Source: Photobacterium sanctipauli
GTDB lineage: Bacteria > Pseudomonadota > Gammaproteobacteria > Enterobacterales > Vibrionaceae
Reading direction: 5' to 3'
Assembly (NCBI RefSeq): GCF_003026495.1
Contig: NZ_PYMA01000020.1
Span: 36,174 to 100,173 of the forward strand
Length of the DNA: 64,000 nucleotides
Made by a program: the position numbers and the translations under genes. Shown one piece after another: positions 6,496-15,186 of the stretch. Position 1 is the stretch's first letter, and every line of letters begins with the position of its first letter. The notes under the pieces are model-generated. The model did no database searches and had not been told where the DNA came from. It was given only the letters and a program-made list of their open reading frames with translations.

Positions 6496-8259
6496 TTATT
6501 TGGCGATCACCTTACCTTCTCGGCGTGGATCGGCGGCGCCGGTGAGCTGCTTGCCATCAATGCTGATGGCCTGCACCCCCGAGTTGAGCGGTTTGATTTG
6601 GGTTTTGAAGCCCAGCGCCTCGAGTTTCGGTGCCCATTGCTCGGCGGCGGTATCCTGCTCCAGCTCGAAGCTGCCAAAGCGGTTGTTCATATTGGGCAGG
6701 TTGATGGCTTGCTGGAGATCGAGGTTCCAGTCGAGGTAGCCAACGAGCGTCTTGGCGACATAGCCGATGATTTGGCTACCGCCCGGTGATCCGATCGCAA
6801 GGTAGGGCTTGTTCTCCTTCATCACGATAGTCGGTGCCATTGAAGAGCGCGGGCGCTTGCCGGGCTCAACCCGGTTGGCAATGGGTACCCCGTTGTTGTG
6901 GCTGCGGAACGAAAAGTCGGTCAGTTCATTGTTGAGCAGAAAGCCGCGTACCATCAGGCGCGAGCCGAAGCCGTTCTCGATAGTGGTGGTGATGGAGACG
7001 ACATTGCGGTCTTTGTCGACAATCGAGAAGTGGCTGGTTGACGGTAGCTCAATCGACTCATCCATGGCATAGCGCATGGCGTGTTGCCAGTTGGGCTGGC
7101 CATGCGGGGCATCGACAAGGGCTTGGTCGGTTTTGAGCAGGGCGGCACGTTGCTCGAGGTAGCCTTCGGCCAGCAGCCCCTCGGTCGGCATTGGCACGTA
7201 GTCGCTGTCGGCCATGTAGTGGCCGCGATCGGCAAAGGCTAGGCGCGAGGCATCACCCAGCAGGCGCCAGCTATTCGGGTCGTCGGCGCCCATTTCCGAT
7301 AGCGGGTAATGGTTGAGCATGCCCATGATTTGGCCAAGCGTCAGTGCCCCCGAGCTTGGTGGCCCCATGCCGCACACTTCAAACTTGCGGTAGGGGGCGC
7401 ATACGGCCGGGCGTTCCTTGACCTGGTAAATGGCCAAATCCATGGCACTCAATACTCCTGGGTTGCCCGGCGCCTTGCGCACGGTATCGACGATGTCTTT
7501 GGCTATCGCCCCGGTGTAGAAGGCACTGGCCCCGCGCTCGGCAATACGGGTTAGGGTATCGGCGTAGGCGGGGTTCTTGAGCTGTTGCCCGGCTTGGATT
7601 GGCGTGCCGTCTTCGTTGAAGAAATAGGCCCGGGTGGTATCGAAGCGCTTGAGGTGGGCTTGATCTTTGTCGACCAGCTCCGCAAGCCGAGGGCTGACGA
7701 CAAAGCCATCTTCAGCCAGCTTGATGGCGGGCTCAAACAGTTTTTGCCAGGCCAGTTTGCCGTGGCGCTGGTGGGTGTGCCACATCAGGCGCACGGTGCC
7801 CGGTGTGCCGACTGAGCGGCCGCCAACCACGGCATCGAAAAATTTCAGGGGCTCGCCTTGCTTATCCTGGAAGATCAGCGGTGTTACCGCCAGCGGTGCG
7901 GTTTCCCGGCCGTCGAAGGTTGTCAGGGCATTTTTCTTGTTGTCCCAATACACCAAGAAGGCTCCGCCGCCAATGCCGGAGGATTGCGGTTCGGTCAGGC
8001 CAAGCACTAGCTGGACGGCCACCATGGCATCGATGGCATTACCGCCTTGGCGGAGAATTTCAGCACCCGCTTCGCTGGCATAGGGGTTGGCCGAAGCCAC
8101 CATCCATTCTTGCCCTGTCACCAATTGCTGCTGGTTGAGGCCGGTGGCGGCTTCCGGCGCGAGTTGATCGGCGACTTGTTGCCCTTGGTCGGCGAGGGCC
8201 GGAAATGCCAACAGTGAGCAGGCCAGCACGGCGTGGCGGCCAAGATGATTCCATTCCAT
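6496..8259 (-). CDS. ggt: Gamma-glutamyltranspeptidase, periplasmic
   Basis: This is a 587-residue proenzyme (E. coli Ggt has 580). It cleaves gamma-glutamyl bonds of glutathione and glutamine in the periplasm and transfers the glutamyl group. Residues 1-23 form a signal peptide ending ALA before DQG. Self-cleavage should occur just before Thr408 in STSHFSIVD, freeing the N-terminal nucleophile of the small subunit. The large-subunit motif GGNAIDAMVA is at about 72-81 and PSSGIGGG-like QSSGIGGGAF at about 92-101; RSSMAPT and GSPGGSQI lie in the small subunit. It is transcribed alone; the lysE-type gene upstream is about 130 bp away. Confidence 0.97.
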   Translation of the reverse strand: MEWNHLGRHAVLACSLLAFPALADQGQQVADQLAPEAATGLNQQQLVTGQEWMVASANPYASEAGAEILRQGGNAIDAMVAVQLVLGLTEPQSSGIGGGAFLVYWDNKKNALTTFDGRETAPLAVTPLIFQDKQGEPLKFFDAVVGGRSVGTPGTVRLMWHTHQRHGKLAWQKLFEPAIKLAEDGFVVSPRLAELVDKDQAHLKRFDTTRAYFFNEDGTPIQAGQQLKNPAYADTLTRIAERGASAFYTGAIAKDIVDTVRKAPGNPGVLSAMDLAIYQVKERPAVCAPYRKFEVCGMGPPSSGALTLGQIMGMLNHYPLSEMGADDPNSWRLLGDASRLAFADRGHYMADSDYVPMPTEGLLAEGYLEQRAALLKTDQALVDAPHGQPNWQHAMRYAMDESIELPSTSHFSIVDKDRNVVSITTTIENGFGSRLMVRGFLLNNELTDFSFRSHNNGVPIANRVEPGKRPRSSMAPTIVMKENKPYLAIGSPGGSQIIGYVAKTLVGYLDWNLDLQQAINLPNMNNRFGSFELEQDTAAEQWAPKLEALGFKTQIKPLNSGVQAISIDGKQLTGAADPRREGKVIAK

Positions 8260-8386
8260 GTGTTGTCCTTGGGGTACCTGTGAAATTGGGTACCCCTAGA
8301 CTAAGAGTGGAAGGCTGAAGTGTCTAATAATTGAACGCTTTTTGTGTGGCGGGTCAACTATCGCCATGCCAATGCCCGTGATTGGG

Positions 8387-9058
8387 TTAGCTATGCAGGG
8401 CAAGGTTGCCCAAGATCAAACTGCCGATAGTGGCAAACAACAGGCCGCAAGTGGCATCAATTGCCGGGGTCCAGTGGCGGATTTTTTTCTGCAGGCGCTC
8501 GCCGGTAAGTAGCCAAGCCAAGGTGGCAAACCACAGGAACGAAGTCAGCCATAGCAAGCCAATTGCCGACACCTTGCCGCCGAGCGACATGCTTGCCGGT
8601 ACCAAGGTTGATAGCAAGCTGATGAAAAATACCAAGGCTTTGGGGTTGAGGATGTTGGTGGTAAAGCCCTTGAGCAGGGCTTGCTTACGGTTGGCTAACA
8701 CCCGAGCGGTTTGCCCGGTGCCGCCCTGCTCTTCGGCTGGTGGTTGGCGCTTTTGCTTTAGGTGCCGCCAAGTGCCCTTCAAGGCGCCAATACCCAACCA
8801 GAGTAGGTAACTTCCCCCGGCTGCTTGCAATAGTGAAAACAGCATGGGTTGCTGCTGGATCAGCAGGCTGGCTCCCGTCAGGCTCAGGATAGAGTGGAGC
8901 AGGATGCCGAGCGACAGGCCGAGCGCAATCATGATCCCGGTTTGGCGGCCATAGCGCCCGGCATTTTGCACTACGAGGGCAAAATCGGGCCCGGGACTCA
9001 TCAGGGCTATGATATGGACGGTGACGAGGGTGGCGAGGGTGGTGACTTCGTTGATCAT
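8387..9058 (-). CDS. LysE/RhtB-family amino-acid exporter
   Basis: This is a polytopic membrane protein of about 223 residues with the LysE/RhtB signature near the N-terminus (HIIALMSPGPDFALVVQNAGRYGR, in which SPGPD is diagnostic) and five to six hydrophobic segments. Family members export amino acids or homoserine lactones. I chose the ATG at 9058; the longer frame from 9112 would add an 18-residue polar extension not expected in this family. It lies on the same strand as an AraC-type regulator 142 bp upstream, a common regulator-exporter pairing. The substrate cannot be read from the sequence. Confidence 0.88.
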   Translation of the reverse strand: MINEVTTLATLVTVHIIALMSPGPDFALVVQNAGRYGRQTGIMIALGLSLGILLHSILSLTGASLLIQQQPMLFSLLQAAGGSYLLWLGIGALKGTWRHLKQKRQPPAEEQGGTGQTARVLANRKQALLKGFTTNILNPKALVFFISLLSTLVPASMSLGGKVSAIGLLWLTSFLWFATLAWLLTGERLQKKIRHWTPAIDATCGLLFATIGSLILGNLALHS

Positions 9059-9199
9059 GGTGTGTACAGCATCCTTAAAACGATAGGGCGAATGCCCAGC
9101 GAAGCCTAGCATGGCCCAGTTACCCGCCAGATGCTTGTAAAAAAGTGACAGCGAGGCGGAATGAGGCCGGTCAGCTTGCTGAGGCTGGGTAGAACAGGA

Positions 9200-9994
9200 T
9201 CATTTGATTTGCGAGGGGGCGACGCCAAAGGTCTGCTTAAAGGCGTGGGTAAAGTGGGCCTGATCATAAAACCCCACATGGTATGCCACTTCGGTACTGC
9301 TAAAGCCGGCCCTCAGCAGCGCCATTGCATGCTCCAACCGTAACCGGGCCAGCCAGGCGTAGGGGGTCATGGCGGTGGCTTTCTTGAATTGGCGCAACAA
9401 CTGCGAGGGGCTCAGATCACAAAGGGTTGCCAGTTGGTCTAGGCTGATTTTCTGATCCAAGTTTGCCATGACGTAGTCGCGTAGCTGGTTGAGATCCTTG
9501 GAGCCCAAAGGGGTGACACTGACCTCGCGGACGTGGCCGTAATGGGTCAATAGGTAGGAGAAGGACTCTATCGGCAAGCTGTCTTTGGCTAGCTGCGACA
9601 CCAGCGGGTTATCCAGTTGCTGGTGGAGTTGGGCCAGTTGCTTGAACAGAGCCTGATCGGCAATCTGGTTTTGCGGGAAGCTGTAGTGGCCCTTGCCGGA
9701 GACCTCCTCGGCCTGCTGGCTAAGCCAGTCCGGGGTGATGCTGAACACTTTCACCTGGTAGCCCGATTGCTCTTTGGGCTGGCCATCATGAATTTCATCC
9801 GGTGGCATGATCACCATTTGCCCAGCCCCGGCAACGTGTTTGCTGCCGTTATAAAAGTACTGCTGCTGCCCCTGGGTGATCAGCCCCAAGTGATAATCAA
9901 GGTGGTAATGGCGCTTGAAGGCAAAGCTCTGGTAATGGGCATCGATGAGGTTGATATCGTCAATGGGGCTTTTGCGATGATTGACTTTGTTCAT
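9200..9994 (-). CDS. AraC-family transcriptional regulator
   Basis: This regulator of 264 residues has an N-terminal cupin-type sensing domain (FKRHYHLDYHLGLITQG, then VIMPPDEIHDGQ) and a C-terminal double helix-turn-helix domain (ISLDQLATLCDLSPSQLLRQFK and the VAYHVGFYDQAHFTHAFKQ helix with GVAPSQ). The start at 9994 has AGGAGGT seven bases upstream; a GTG start at 10003 overlaps that site and is less likely. It precedes the LysE-type exporter on the same strand, so control of that exporter in response to an amino acid or amine is a reasonable inference, as in other AraC/LysE pairs. The ligand is unknown. Confidence 0.9.
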   Translation of the reverse strand: MNKVNHRKSPIDDINLIDAHYQSFAFKRHYHLDYHLGLITQGQQQYFYNGSKHVAGAGQMVIMPPDEIHDGQPKEQSGYQVKVFSITPDWLSQQAEEVSGKGHYSFPQNQIADQALFKQLAQLHQQLDNPLVSQLAKDSLPIESFSYLLTHYGHVREVSVTPLGSKDLNQLRDYVMANLDQKISLDQLATLCDLSPSQLLRQFKKATAMTPYAWLARLRLEHAMALLRAGFSSTEVAYHVGFYDQAHFTHAFKQTFGVAPSQIK

Positions 9995-10125
9995 AACAAG
10001 CACCTCCTTTGATGGTCAGCGATGGGAGCGGTGGTAAGCCGTTGGGTATGAGTACACCATAGTGATAGCGGTGCCGCTTGTAAAAAATTAGCAGCACCGC
10101 CATCAAGTCCTCAAGTGTAATGGCG

Positions 10126-11037
10126 TTAGTTGGCGGCAGATTGCTTTTTGTTACTGCGGTGGGTGCGCAGCCCCTCGAGGCTGAAAATGACCAAGGCAGC
10201 CCAGATAAAGCCGAAGGTGTAGCCCTTGTCGGCCGTAAAGGCTTCGTCATAGACGGTCACCGCCAGAATAAACATCAGGCTCGGGCCGATATACTGGAAA
10301 AAGCCAAGCGTCGACAGCTTTAGCTTGGTCGCTGCACCGGTGAAGCACAGCAATGGCAAAGTGGTGACAATACCTGCCGCCATCAGCAATAGGTTGGTCG
10401 ACCATGGGTTGCTGCCCCAGTCTGAGGTCGGGCTATTGGCAAAGAAGAACACGTAAAGCAGCGCCATCGGTAACAAGATGGTCGTCTCCATGAACAGGCC
10501 GGTACCGGCATCGAGATTGACCTTTTTGCGCAGTAGGCCGTACAACCCGAAACTTGCAGCCAGCGCAAGGGCAATCCAAGGCAAGGAGCCGAATTGGATG
10601 AGCTGCACCGCGACACCGCAGCCAGCAAGCGCGACGGCCACCCATTGCAGCGGACGCAGGCGCTCGCCGAGGAACAGCATTCCCAGCACCACATTGAGCA
10701 GCGGGTTGATGTAATAACCCAGGCTGGCATCGAGCATAAAGTTATTGTTGACCGCCCAGATGAAGATCAGCCAGTTTCCCCCAACCAGCAACGCCGTCGC
10801 CGTGAGCATGAGCAGGATCTTGGGCTTGTTCAGTATCGCCCGGACCTTACCCCAGCTTTTGGTGGCAACCAAAATTGCAGCGAGGAAAAAGAATGACCAA
10901 ATAACACGGTGGCTCAGGATTTCCATCGCCCCGACATGGTGAAGCGATTTGAAATAAATAGGGGCGATACCCCACATGGTGTATGCCGCAAGGGCAAGGA
11001 TCACCCCGCGTTGGGTTTGTTTGCTCTGTTCGTCCAT
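10126..11037 (-). CDS. rarD: RarD, EamA-family permease
   Basis: This is a ten-segment membrane protein of 303 residues in the EamA/DMT superfamily. It matches RarD (chloramphenicol-sensitive protein): the N-terminus GVILALAAYTMWGIAPIYFK, the motif ILSHRVIWSFFFL, and NNFMLDASLGYYINPLLNVV with LGMLFLGERL. The physiological substrate of RarD is unknown. It is a single-gene unit on the minus strand between the AraC-type gene and recQ (divergent), the arrangement also seen in vibrios where rarD neighbours recQ. The start ATG at 11037 has an AGGT at short distance. Confidence 0.92.
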   Translation of the reverse strand: MDEQSKQTQRGVILALAAYTMWGIAPIYFKSLHHVGAMEILSHRVIWSFFFLAAILVATKSWGKVRAILNKPKILLMLTATALLVGGNWLIFIWAVNNNFMLDASLGYYINPLLNVVLGMLFLGERLRPLQWVAVALAGCGVAVQLIQFGSLPWIALALAASFGLYGLLRKKVNLDAGTGLFMETTILLPMALLYVFFFANSPTSDWGSNPWSTNLLLMAAGIVTTLPLLCFTGAATKLKLSTLGFFQYIGPSLMFILAVTVYDEAFTADKGYTFGFIWAALVIFSLEGLRTHRSNKKQSAAN

Positions 11038-11305
11038 TGGTACCTAAGCATTAAGTATGTTGTGCGATGAAGGAGGGGGCGTGGGTGAAATATTTATTCA
11101 CCCTGCTATGACCCGGCAGTATAAATCGTGTTCAGGTTCAATACTATTGTCTTTTTCCGCATCGCTTGGCGAATAAAGTCTCGGCGTTTTTCGTTTCGGG
11201 CAGGCGTTCCCAACCCATCCCCGATTGTTTAGAATAGCCAGCCTTATCTATTCCCTTGTATTCCCCCCGAATGCTATGGGGTGCCCATAGCCAAAGAGTC
11301 GAATT

Positions 11306-13150
11306 ATGCCAACCAGCCAAGCATGCCAGTTAGAAAGCCCAGCCGTTAGCGAGCAGATCTTGCAAGATGTGTTCGGCTACCAGACTTTCCGGCTCGGCCA
11401 GCAAGCGGTGATTGAGGCTGCCTCCGATGGTAAGGATTGCTTGGTGATCATGCCGACGGGGGGAGGCAAGTCGTTGTGTTACCAGATCCCGGCGCTGGTG
11501 CGGGACGGGCTGACGCTGGTCGTATCGCCGCTGATCTCCCTGATGAAAGATCAGGTGGACCAGTTATTGGCCAACGGGGTGGCGGCTGCCTGCATCAATT
11601 CGACCATGTCGCGCGACGAAATGCTGGCCACTTTCCAGGCGATGGAGCAAGGGGAGCTAAAGCTGGTTTATGTTTCGCCCGAGCGGGTGATGAGCCGAGA
11701 TTTTATCGACCGCCTGGCAGCGGTGCCGTTGAGCCTGCTGGCTGTCGATGAGGCGCACTGTATATCGCAGTGGGGCCACGACTTCAGGCCGGAATATGCC
11801 GCGTTGGGGGTGCTAAAGCAGCACTTTGCTGACTTGCCGGTGATGGCGCTTACCGCTACGGCGGATGAAACCACCCGCCAGGATATTATTAGCCGCCTGG
11901 CCTTGACGGATCACCATGAGCATTTGGGTAGCTTCGACCGGCCAAACATTCGCTACACCCTGCAGGAGAAGTATAAGCCGATGGCTCAGTTGAACCGCTA
12001 CTTGTCGGCGATGCATGGCCAGTGCGGTATTGTGTATTGTAATAGCCGCAAGCGGGTCGAGCAGATCACCGAAAGCCTGTGCAAGGGCGGGATCCGCGCC
12101 GCGGCCTATCATGCTGGGCTTGAACATGATGAGCGGGCGGCGGTGCAGGAAGGGTTCCAGCGCGACGATATCCATATCGTGGTGGCAACCGTGGCTTTCG
12201 GAATGGGGATCAACAAGCCCAATGTCCGTTTCGTGGTGCACTACGATATCCCGCGCAATATTGAATCCTACTACCAGGAGACAGGCCGCGCGGGGCGCGA
12301 TGGCTTGCCTGCCGAGGCGGTGATGTTCTACGACCCGTCGGATTTGGCCTGGCTGAGGCGTTGCCTCGACGAGAAGGAAGAGGGTGCACAAAAACAGGTC
12401 GAGGGCCACAAGCTCAATGCGATGGGGGCGTTTGCCGAGGCCCAAACCTGCCGCCGCCAGGTATTGCTCAACTACTTCGGCGAGCACCGTGACGAGCCGT
12501 GCGGCAACTGTGATATTTGCCTTGATCCTCCCAAGCGTTTCGAGGCGCTGGAAGTGGCGCAGAAGGCGCTGTCGTGCGTGTACCGCGTGAACCAGAGCTT
12601 TGGGGTGAACCACGTGGTGGAGGTGTTGCGCGGTATGCAAAACCAGCGGGTGCGCGAGCATGGTCACGACAAGTTGACCACCTACGGCATCGGCCGCGAG
12701 CACAGCCACGAGTTTTGGGTCAGCATCTTGCGCCAGCTGGTGCACCGTGGGTTCCTGACCCAAAGCATCGTCCGCAGCTCGACCCTGCAGCTGACCGAGA
12801 AAGCGCGGGGTATTTTGCGCGGGGAGCTATCGCTGGAGTTGGCGGTACCGAGGCTGGATACCACGGCGCGTAATGCCAAGAGCGACAAGCTGGCCAATCG
12901 CCAATACGACAAGAAGCTGTTCGCCAAGCTGCGCAAGTTGCGCAAGGCGATTGCCGACGAGGAAGACTTGCCGCCCTACGTGGTATTCAACGATGCCAGC
13001 TTGATGGAAATGGCGGAGAGCCTGCCAACCTCGGCGAGCGAGATGTTGGCTGTCAACGGGGTGGGCCACCGCAAGCTTGAGAAATATGGCAATGTGTTCA
13101 TGGAGGTGATTAAGGATCACCTTACCGCCGGGGAAGAGCTGCTTTACTGA
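11306..13150 (+). CDS. recQ: ATP-dependent DNA helicase RecQ
   Basis: RecQ is a 3'-5' superfamily 2 helicase used in the RecF repair pathway and for rescuing stalled forks. It has 614 residues, matching the E. coli length class. The helicase motifs are MPTGGGKSLCYQ (I), VSPLISLMKDQV (Ia), VDEAHCISQWGHDFRPEY (II plus the aromatic-rich loop), ALTATA (III), AAYHAGL, VATVAFGMGINKPNVR (V) and YYQETGRAGRDG (VI). The RQC zinc site is C-x16-C-x2-C-x2-C (CRRQ...PCGNCDIC). A C-terminal HRDC domain is seen at LPPYVVFNDASLMEMA with AVNGVGHRKLEKYG. It is followed by a DUF3630 gene. Confidence 0.98.
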   Translation: MPTSQACQLESPAVSEQILQDVFGYQTFRLGQQAVIEAASDGKDCLVIMPTGGGKSLCYQIPALVRDGLTLVVSPLISLMKDQVDQLLANGVAAACINSTMSRDEMLATFQAMEQGELKLVYVSPERVMSRDFIDRLAAVPLSLLAVDEAHCISQWGHDFRPEYAALGVLKQHFADLPVMALTATADETTRQDIISRLALTDHHEHLGSFDRPNIRYTLQEKYKPMAQLNRYLSAMHGQCGIVYCNSRKRVEQITESLCKGGIRAAAYHAGLEHDERAAVQEGFQRDDIHIVVATVAFGMGINKPNVRFVVHYDIPRNIESYYQETGRAGRDGLPAEAVMFYDPSDLAWLRRCLDEKEEGAQKQVEGHKLNAMGAFAEAQTCRRQVLLNYFGEHRDEPCGNCDICLDPPKRFEALEVAQKALSCVYRVNQSFGVNHVVEVLRGMQNQRVREHGHDKLTTYGIGREHSHEFWVSILRQLVHRGFLTQSIVRSSTLQLTEKARGILRGELSLELAVPRLDTTARNAKSDKLANRQYDKKLFAKLRKLRKAIADEEDLPPYVVFNDASLMEMAESLPTSASEMLAVNGVGHRKLEKYGNVFMEVIKDHLTAGEELLY

Positions 13151-13175
13151 TCTCGCTGCCCTGCCAGATAAAAAA

Positions 13176-13200
13176 ATACCGGACTATCCGAGTCCGGTAT
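13176..13200. terminator. Hairpin after recQ
   Basis: The stem ATACCGGACT/AGTCCGGTAT closes on a five-base loop 25 bp after the recQ stop. A run of seven As precedes it and few Ts follow, so it has the usual U-tract only when read on the minus strand; on the plus strand it is a weak terminator or an mRNA 3'-end stabiliser. Confidence 0.6.
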
Positions 13201-13455
13201 GAAAATGCGTTTTAGAAACATACAGGTATGTTCTTTTCGCTACAAAACAGCTTGCGTATTTGGTGAGAATGTTAAATTCACCGATTGCCGATCAGAAAAA
13301 ATAGTTCGCAATAGGCGACTCCCTGACCGACAACACCCCCATAAAACCACGAACCCGATAGCTTGGCTATAGGCCCTTTATTGCTTGATACGCATAGAAA
13401 CACTTGGTTACAGGAAAGCAGCTAACCTGCTTATTTGAATAAGGAATTTGCCACC
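13201..13455. other. Intergenic stretch before the DUF3630 gene
   Basis: These 255 bp hold a perfect inverted repeat AACATAC-AG-GTATGTT at 13217-13232 of unknown function. The presumed promoter of the next gene must also lie here. No further gene or RNA is recognisable. Confidence 0.4.
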
Positions 13456-13776
13456 ATGTCAGCACCACTAATGTTCACTTGCCGCCGCTTGGATCTTGAG
13501 CATCGACTATTGGAAGTCAGCGGGCCGGATTTTGACTTCGATAGCTTTGCTGATGTCGCCGGACGATTACTCGCCCAGCTTGATATGACGGTGCGTGAGA
13601 AGGAGCTCAATGCCGATTTGCATGTCTGGCTGGTGGATTTCGAGGGATGCCGTCTTATGCTTAAGGGAGAGCATTACTCGGGGCAAATGTGGCTGGAGGG
13701 ATTGGATGGCGAGTCGGATGACACCTTGGTGTATTTGGCCCAATTGCTAGGGAGCGATAATGCGCTGGGAAAATAA
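13456..13776 (+). CDS. DUF3630-family protein
   Basis: This is a small acidic protein of about 106 residues (CRRLDLEHRLLEVSGPDFDF, with LHVWLVDFEGCRLMLKGEHY in the middle and WLEGLDGESDDTLVYLAQLL at the end). It fits the DUF3630 family, which occurs next to recQ in vibrios; the function is unknown. There is no signal peptide or membrane segment, so it should be cytoplasmic. I chose the ATG at 13456 with AAGGA ten bases upstream; an in-frame TTG at 13435 is less likely. The short gap to yhhQ (about 65 bp before the aptamer) leaves room for a separate promoter there. Confidence 0.75.
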   Translation: MSAPLMFTCRRLDLEHRLLEVSGPDFDFDSFADVAGRLLAQLDMTVREKELNADLHVWLVDFEGCRLMLKGEHYSGQMWLEGLDGESDDTLVYLAQLLGSDNALGK

Positions 13777-13840
13777 GTAAGTTTCTGTATAATCCCCGCC
13801 TTCGGTTGCTGCTGCCGGTGTGAGAATTGGTGGCAGTGTT

Positions 13841-13872
13841 TTGGGTTCCCTCTCCCCCAATGACAAAAAGGT
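13841..13872 (+). promoter_or_regulatory. Probable preQ1-I riboswitch controlling yhhQ translation
   Basis: A small H-type pseudoknot fits here. P1 pairs TTGGG (13841-13845) with CCCAA (13856-13860); the loop TTCCCTCTCC follows; the tail TGACAAAAA is A-rich; and GG at 13870-13871 can pair with CC in the first loop. That GG belongs to the Shine-Dalgarno AAGG of yhhQ, eight bases before its ATG, so ligand binding should hide the ribosome site. The layout closely parallels the Thermoanaerobacter preQ1-I switch. The downstream gene encodes the importer of preQ1-related bases, which supports the call. Confidence 0.72.
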
Positions 13873-13879
13873 CTGACTA

Positions 13880-14575
13880 ATGACGACTTCTCAATTTACT
13901 CTGGCGCAGCAGCGCAAAGCCCTTTCTTTCTTGGTGTTGTTCCACCTATTGATCATCGCTTCAAGTAACTACTTGGTCCAGTTGCCGTTTACCATTTTTG
14001 GTTTCCATACCACCTGGGGAGCGTTTACCTTCCCGTTTATCTTCTTGGCGACTGACCTAACGGTGCGTATTTTCGGTGCGAGCATGGCGCGGAAAATTAT
14101 CCTGCGGGTAATGATACCGTCTCTGGCCATTTCCTATGTGCTATCGGTGCTTTTCTATCAAGGCGAATACCAGGGGGTAGCCCACCTAGGCGAGTTCAAC
14201 TTGTTTGTCGCCCGTATTGCGATAGCAAGCTTTATGGCTTACCTACTTGGCCAGATCATGGATGTATCGGTGTTCAACCGCCTGCGCCAGTCTAAGCAAT
14301 GGTGGGTGGCACCGAGTTGCTCGACGGTGTTCGGCAATGCGCTTGATACCCTGGCCTTCTTCGCGATTGCCTTTTACAACAGCCCGGATCCCTTCATGGC
14401 AGAAAACTGGGTGGAAATCGCCTTGGTTGATTACGGGTTTAAGTTATTGATCAGCTTGGGGCTTTTTGTACCAATGTATGGCGTGCTGCTTAATTACCTC
14501 ATTCAGCGCCTGACCACGGTACAAGCGTCGAGCGAGCAGGCAGGCAAAGCATCAACAGGTAGTGCTAGAATCTAG
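13880..14575 (+). CDS. yhhQ: Queuosine precursor transporter YhhQ
   Basis: This inner-membrane protein of 231 residues belongs to the VUT/COG1738 family. E. coli YhhQ takes up 7-cyano-7-deazaguanine (preQ0) and preQ1 for queuosine tRNA modification. About six hydrophobic segments are present, and family-typical stretches include TTWGAFTFPFIFLATDLTVRIFG and APSCSTVFGNALDTLAFF. The gene is preceded by a probable preQ1-I aptamer that overlaps its Shine-Dalgarno site, which fits feedback control of uptake by the imported base. It is closed by a hairpin terminator at 14627. Confidence 0.93.
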   Translation: MTTSQFTLAQQRKALSFLVLFHLLIIASSNYLVQLPFTIFGFHTTWGAFTFPFIFLATDLTVRIFGASMARKIILRVMIPSLAISYVLSVLFYQGEYQGVAHLGEFNLFVARIAIASFMAYLLGQIMDVSVFNRLRQSKQWWVAPSCSTVFGNALDTLAFFAIAFYNSPDPFMAENWVEIALVDYGFKLLISLGLFVPMYGVLLNYLIQRLTTVQASSEQAGKASTGSARI

Positions 14576-14626
14576 TCAAGATGTGAGCTTTGCGTTGGCT
14601 CTGATATCATAGCGTAAGTAACAAAG

Positions 14627-14650
14627 AGCCGGCGAAAGTCGGCTTTTTTG
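14627..14650 (+). terminator. Rho-independent terminator after yhhQ
   Basis: The stem AGCCGGC/GTCGGCT (one G-U pair) with a GAAA loop is followed by six Ts. Confidence 0.9.
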
Positions 14651-14694
14651 TGTCGGTCGATAATGAACAAATGTGGTTGGGTGCAGGTATGACG

Positions 14695-15132
14695 ATGAAA
14701 GTGCGTGACGCGTCGATAGAAGAGGCGGCTGAGGTGTTGGCCAAGATCAGTGAGTTTGCCAAGCCTGCCGGCTATGATGATATCAAGCGCCGCCTAAACG
14801 GAAAAGCAACCAGCATCTTGGTGGCGGAAATCCAAGGCGAGTTGGTTGGGGTGAAAATTGGCTATCAGCTGTCCGAGTCCTGTTTCTATAGCTGGCTGGG
14901 CGGGGTGGCGCCAGCTGGTCGGCGGGGTGGGGTGGCCCAAGCCCTGCTTGAAGCGCAAGAAAGTTGGGTTATCGCGCAGGGCTACCAGGAGCTCAGGGTT
15001 AAATCCCGTAACCGTTTCCCGGCAATGCTAAGGCTGCTGCTGCGAAACGGCTACCAGATCGAGCATATGGAGAAGAAAGACGGGATAAATGACTACAGAT
15101 TGCATTTTGTGAAGCAATTAATAGCTAAATGA
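14695..15132 (+). CDS. GNAT-family N-acetyltransferase
   Basis: This GNAT-fold protein has about 145 residues. The acetyl-CoA binding loop is probably GVAPAGRRGGVAQALLEA (pattern xRxxGxA), after strand-forming ILVAEIQGELVGVKIGY; the C-terminal part LRVKSRNRFPAMLRLLLRNGYQI is typical of the fold. The acceptor substrate is unknown. I chose the ATG at 14695, which has AGG seven bases upstream; the ATG at 14689 and a GTG at 14650 (inside the preceding terminator's T-tract) are alternatives. Its direct neighbour downstream is the ryhB RNA gene, whose upstream control region starts right after the stop codon. Confidence 0.82.
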   Translation: MKVRDASIEEAAEVLAKISEFAKPAGYDDIKRRLNGKATSILVAEIQGELVGVKIGYQLSESCFYSWLGGVAPAGRRGGVAQALLEAQESWVIAQGYQELRVKSRNRFPAMLRLLLRNGYQIEHMEKKDGINDYRLHFVKQLIAK

Positions 15133-15152
15133 AAACAATTCTCAATAATGGG

Positions 15153-15181
15153 TTGCATCTTAAATGAGAATGGTTATTATT
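15153..15181 (+). promoter_or_regulatory. ryhB promoter with Fur box
   Basis: A sigma-70 promoter TTGCAT (15153-15158), a 16-bp spacer and TATTAT (15175-15180) predicts a start near 15187. The sequence AAATGAGAATGGTTATTAT at 15162-15180 overlaps the spacer and -10 and resembles a Fur box. A second Fur-like stretch (ACAATTCTCAATAATGG, about 15135-15151) lies just upstream. Iron-bound Fur should repress. Confidence 0.8.
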
Positions 15182-15186
15182 AACTT

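Noticed and set aside
11813..12763. 316-codon frame antisense to recQ
   Set aside because: It lies wholly opposite a certain gene, and such frames arise from third-position codon bias in recQ.
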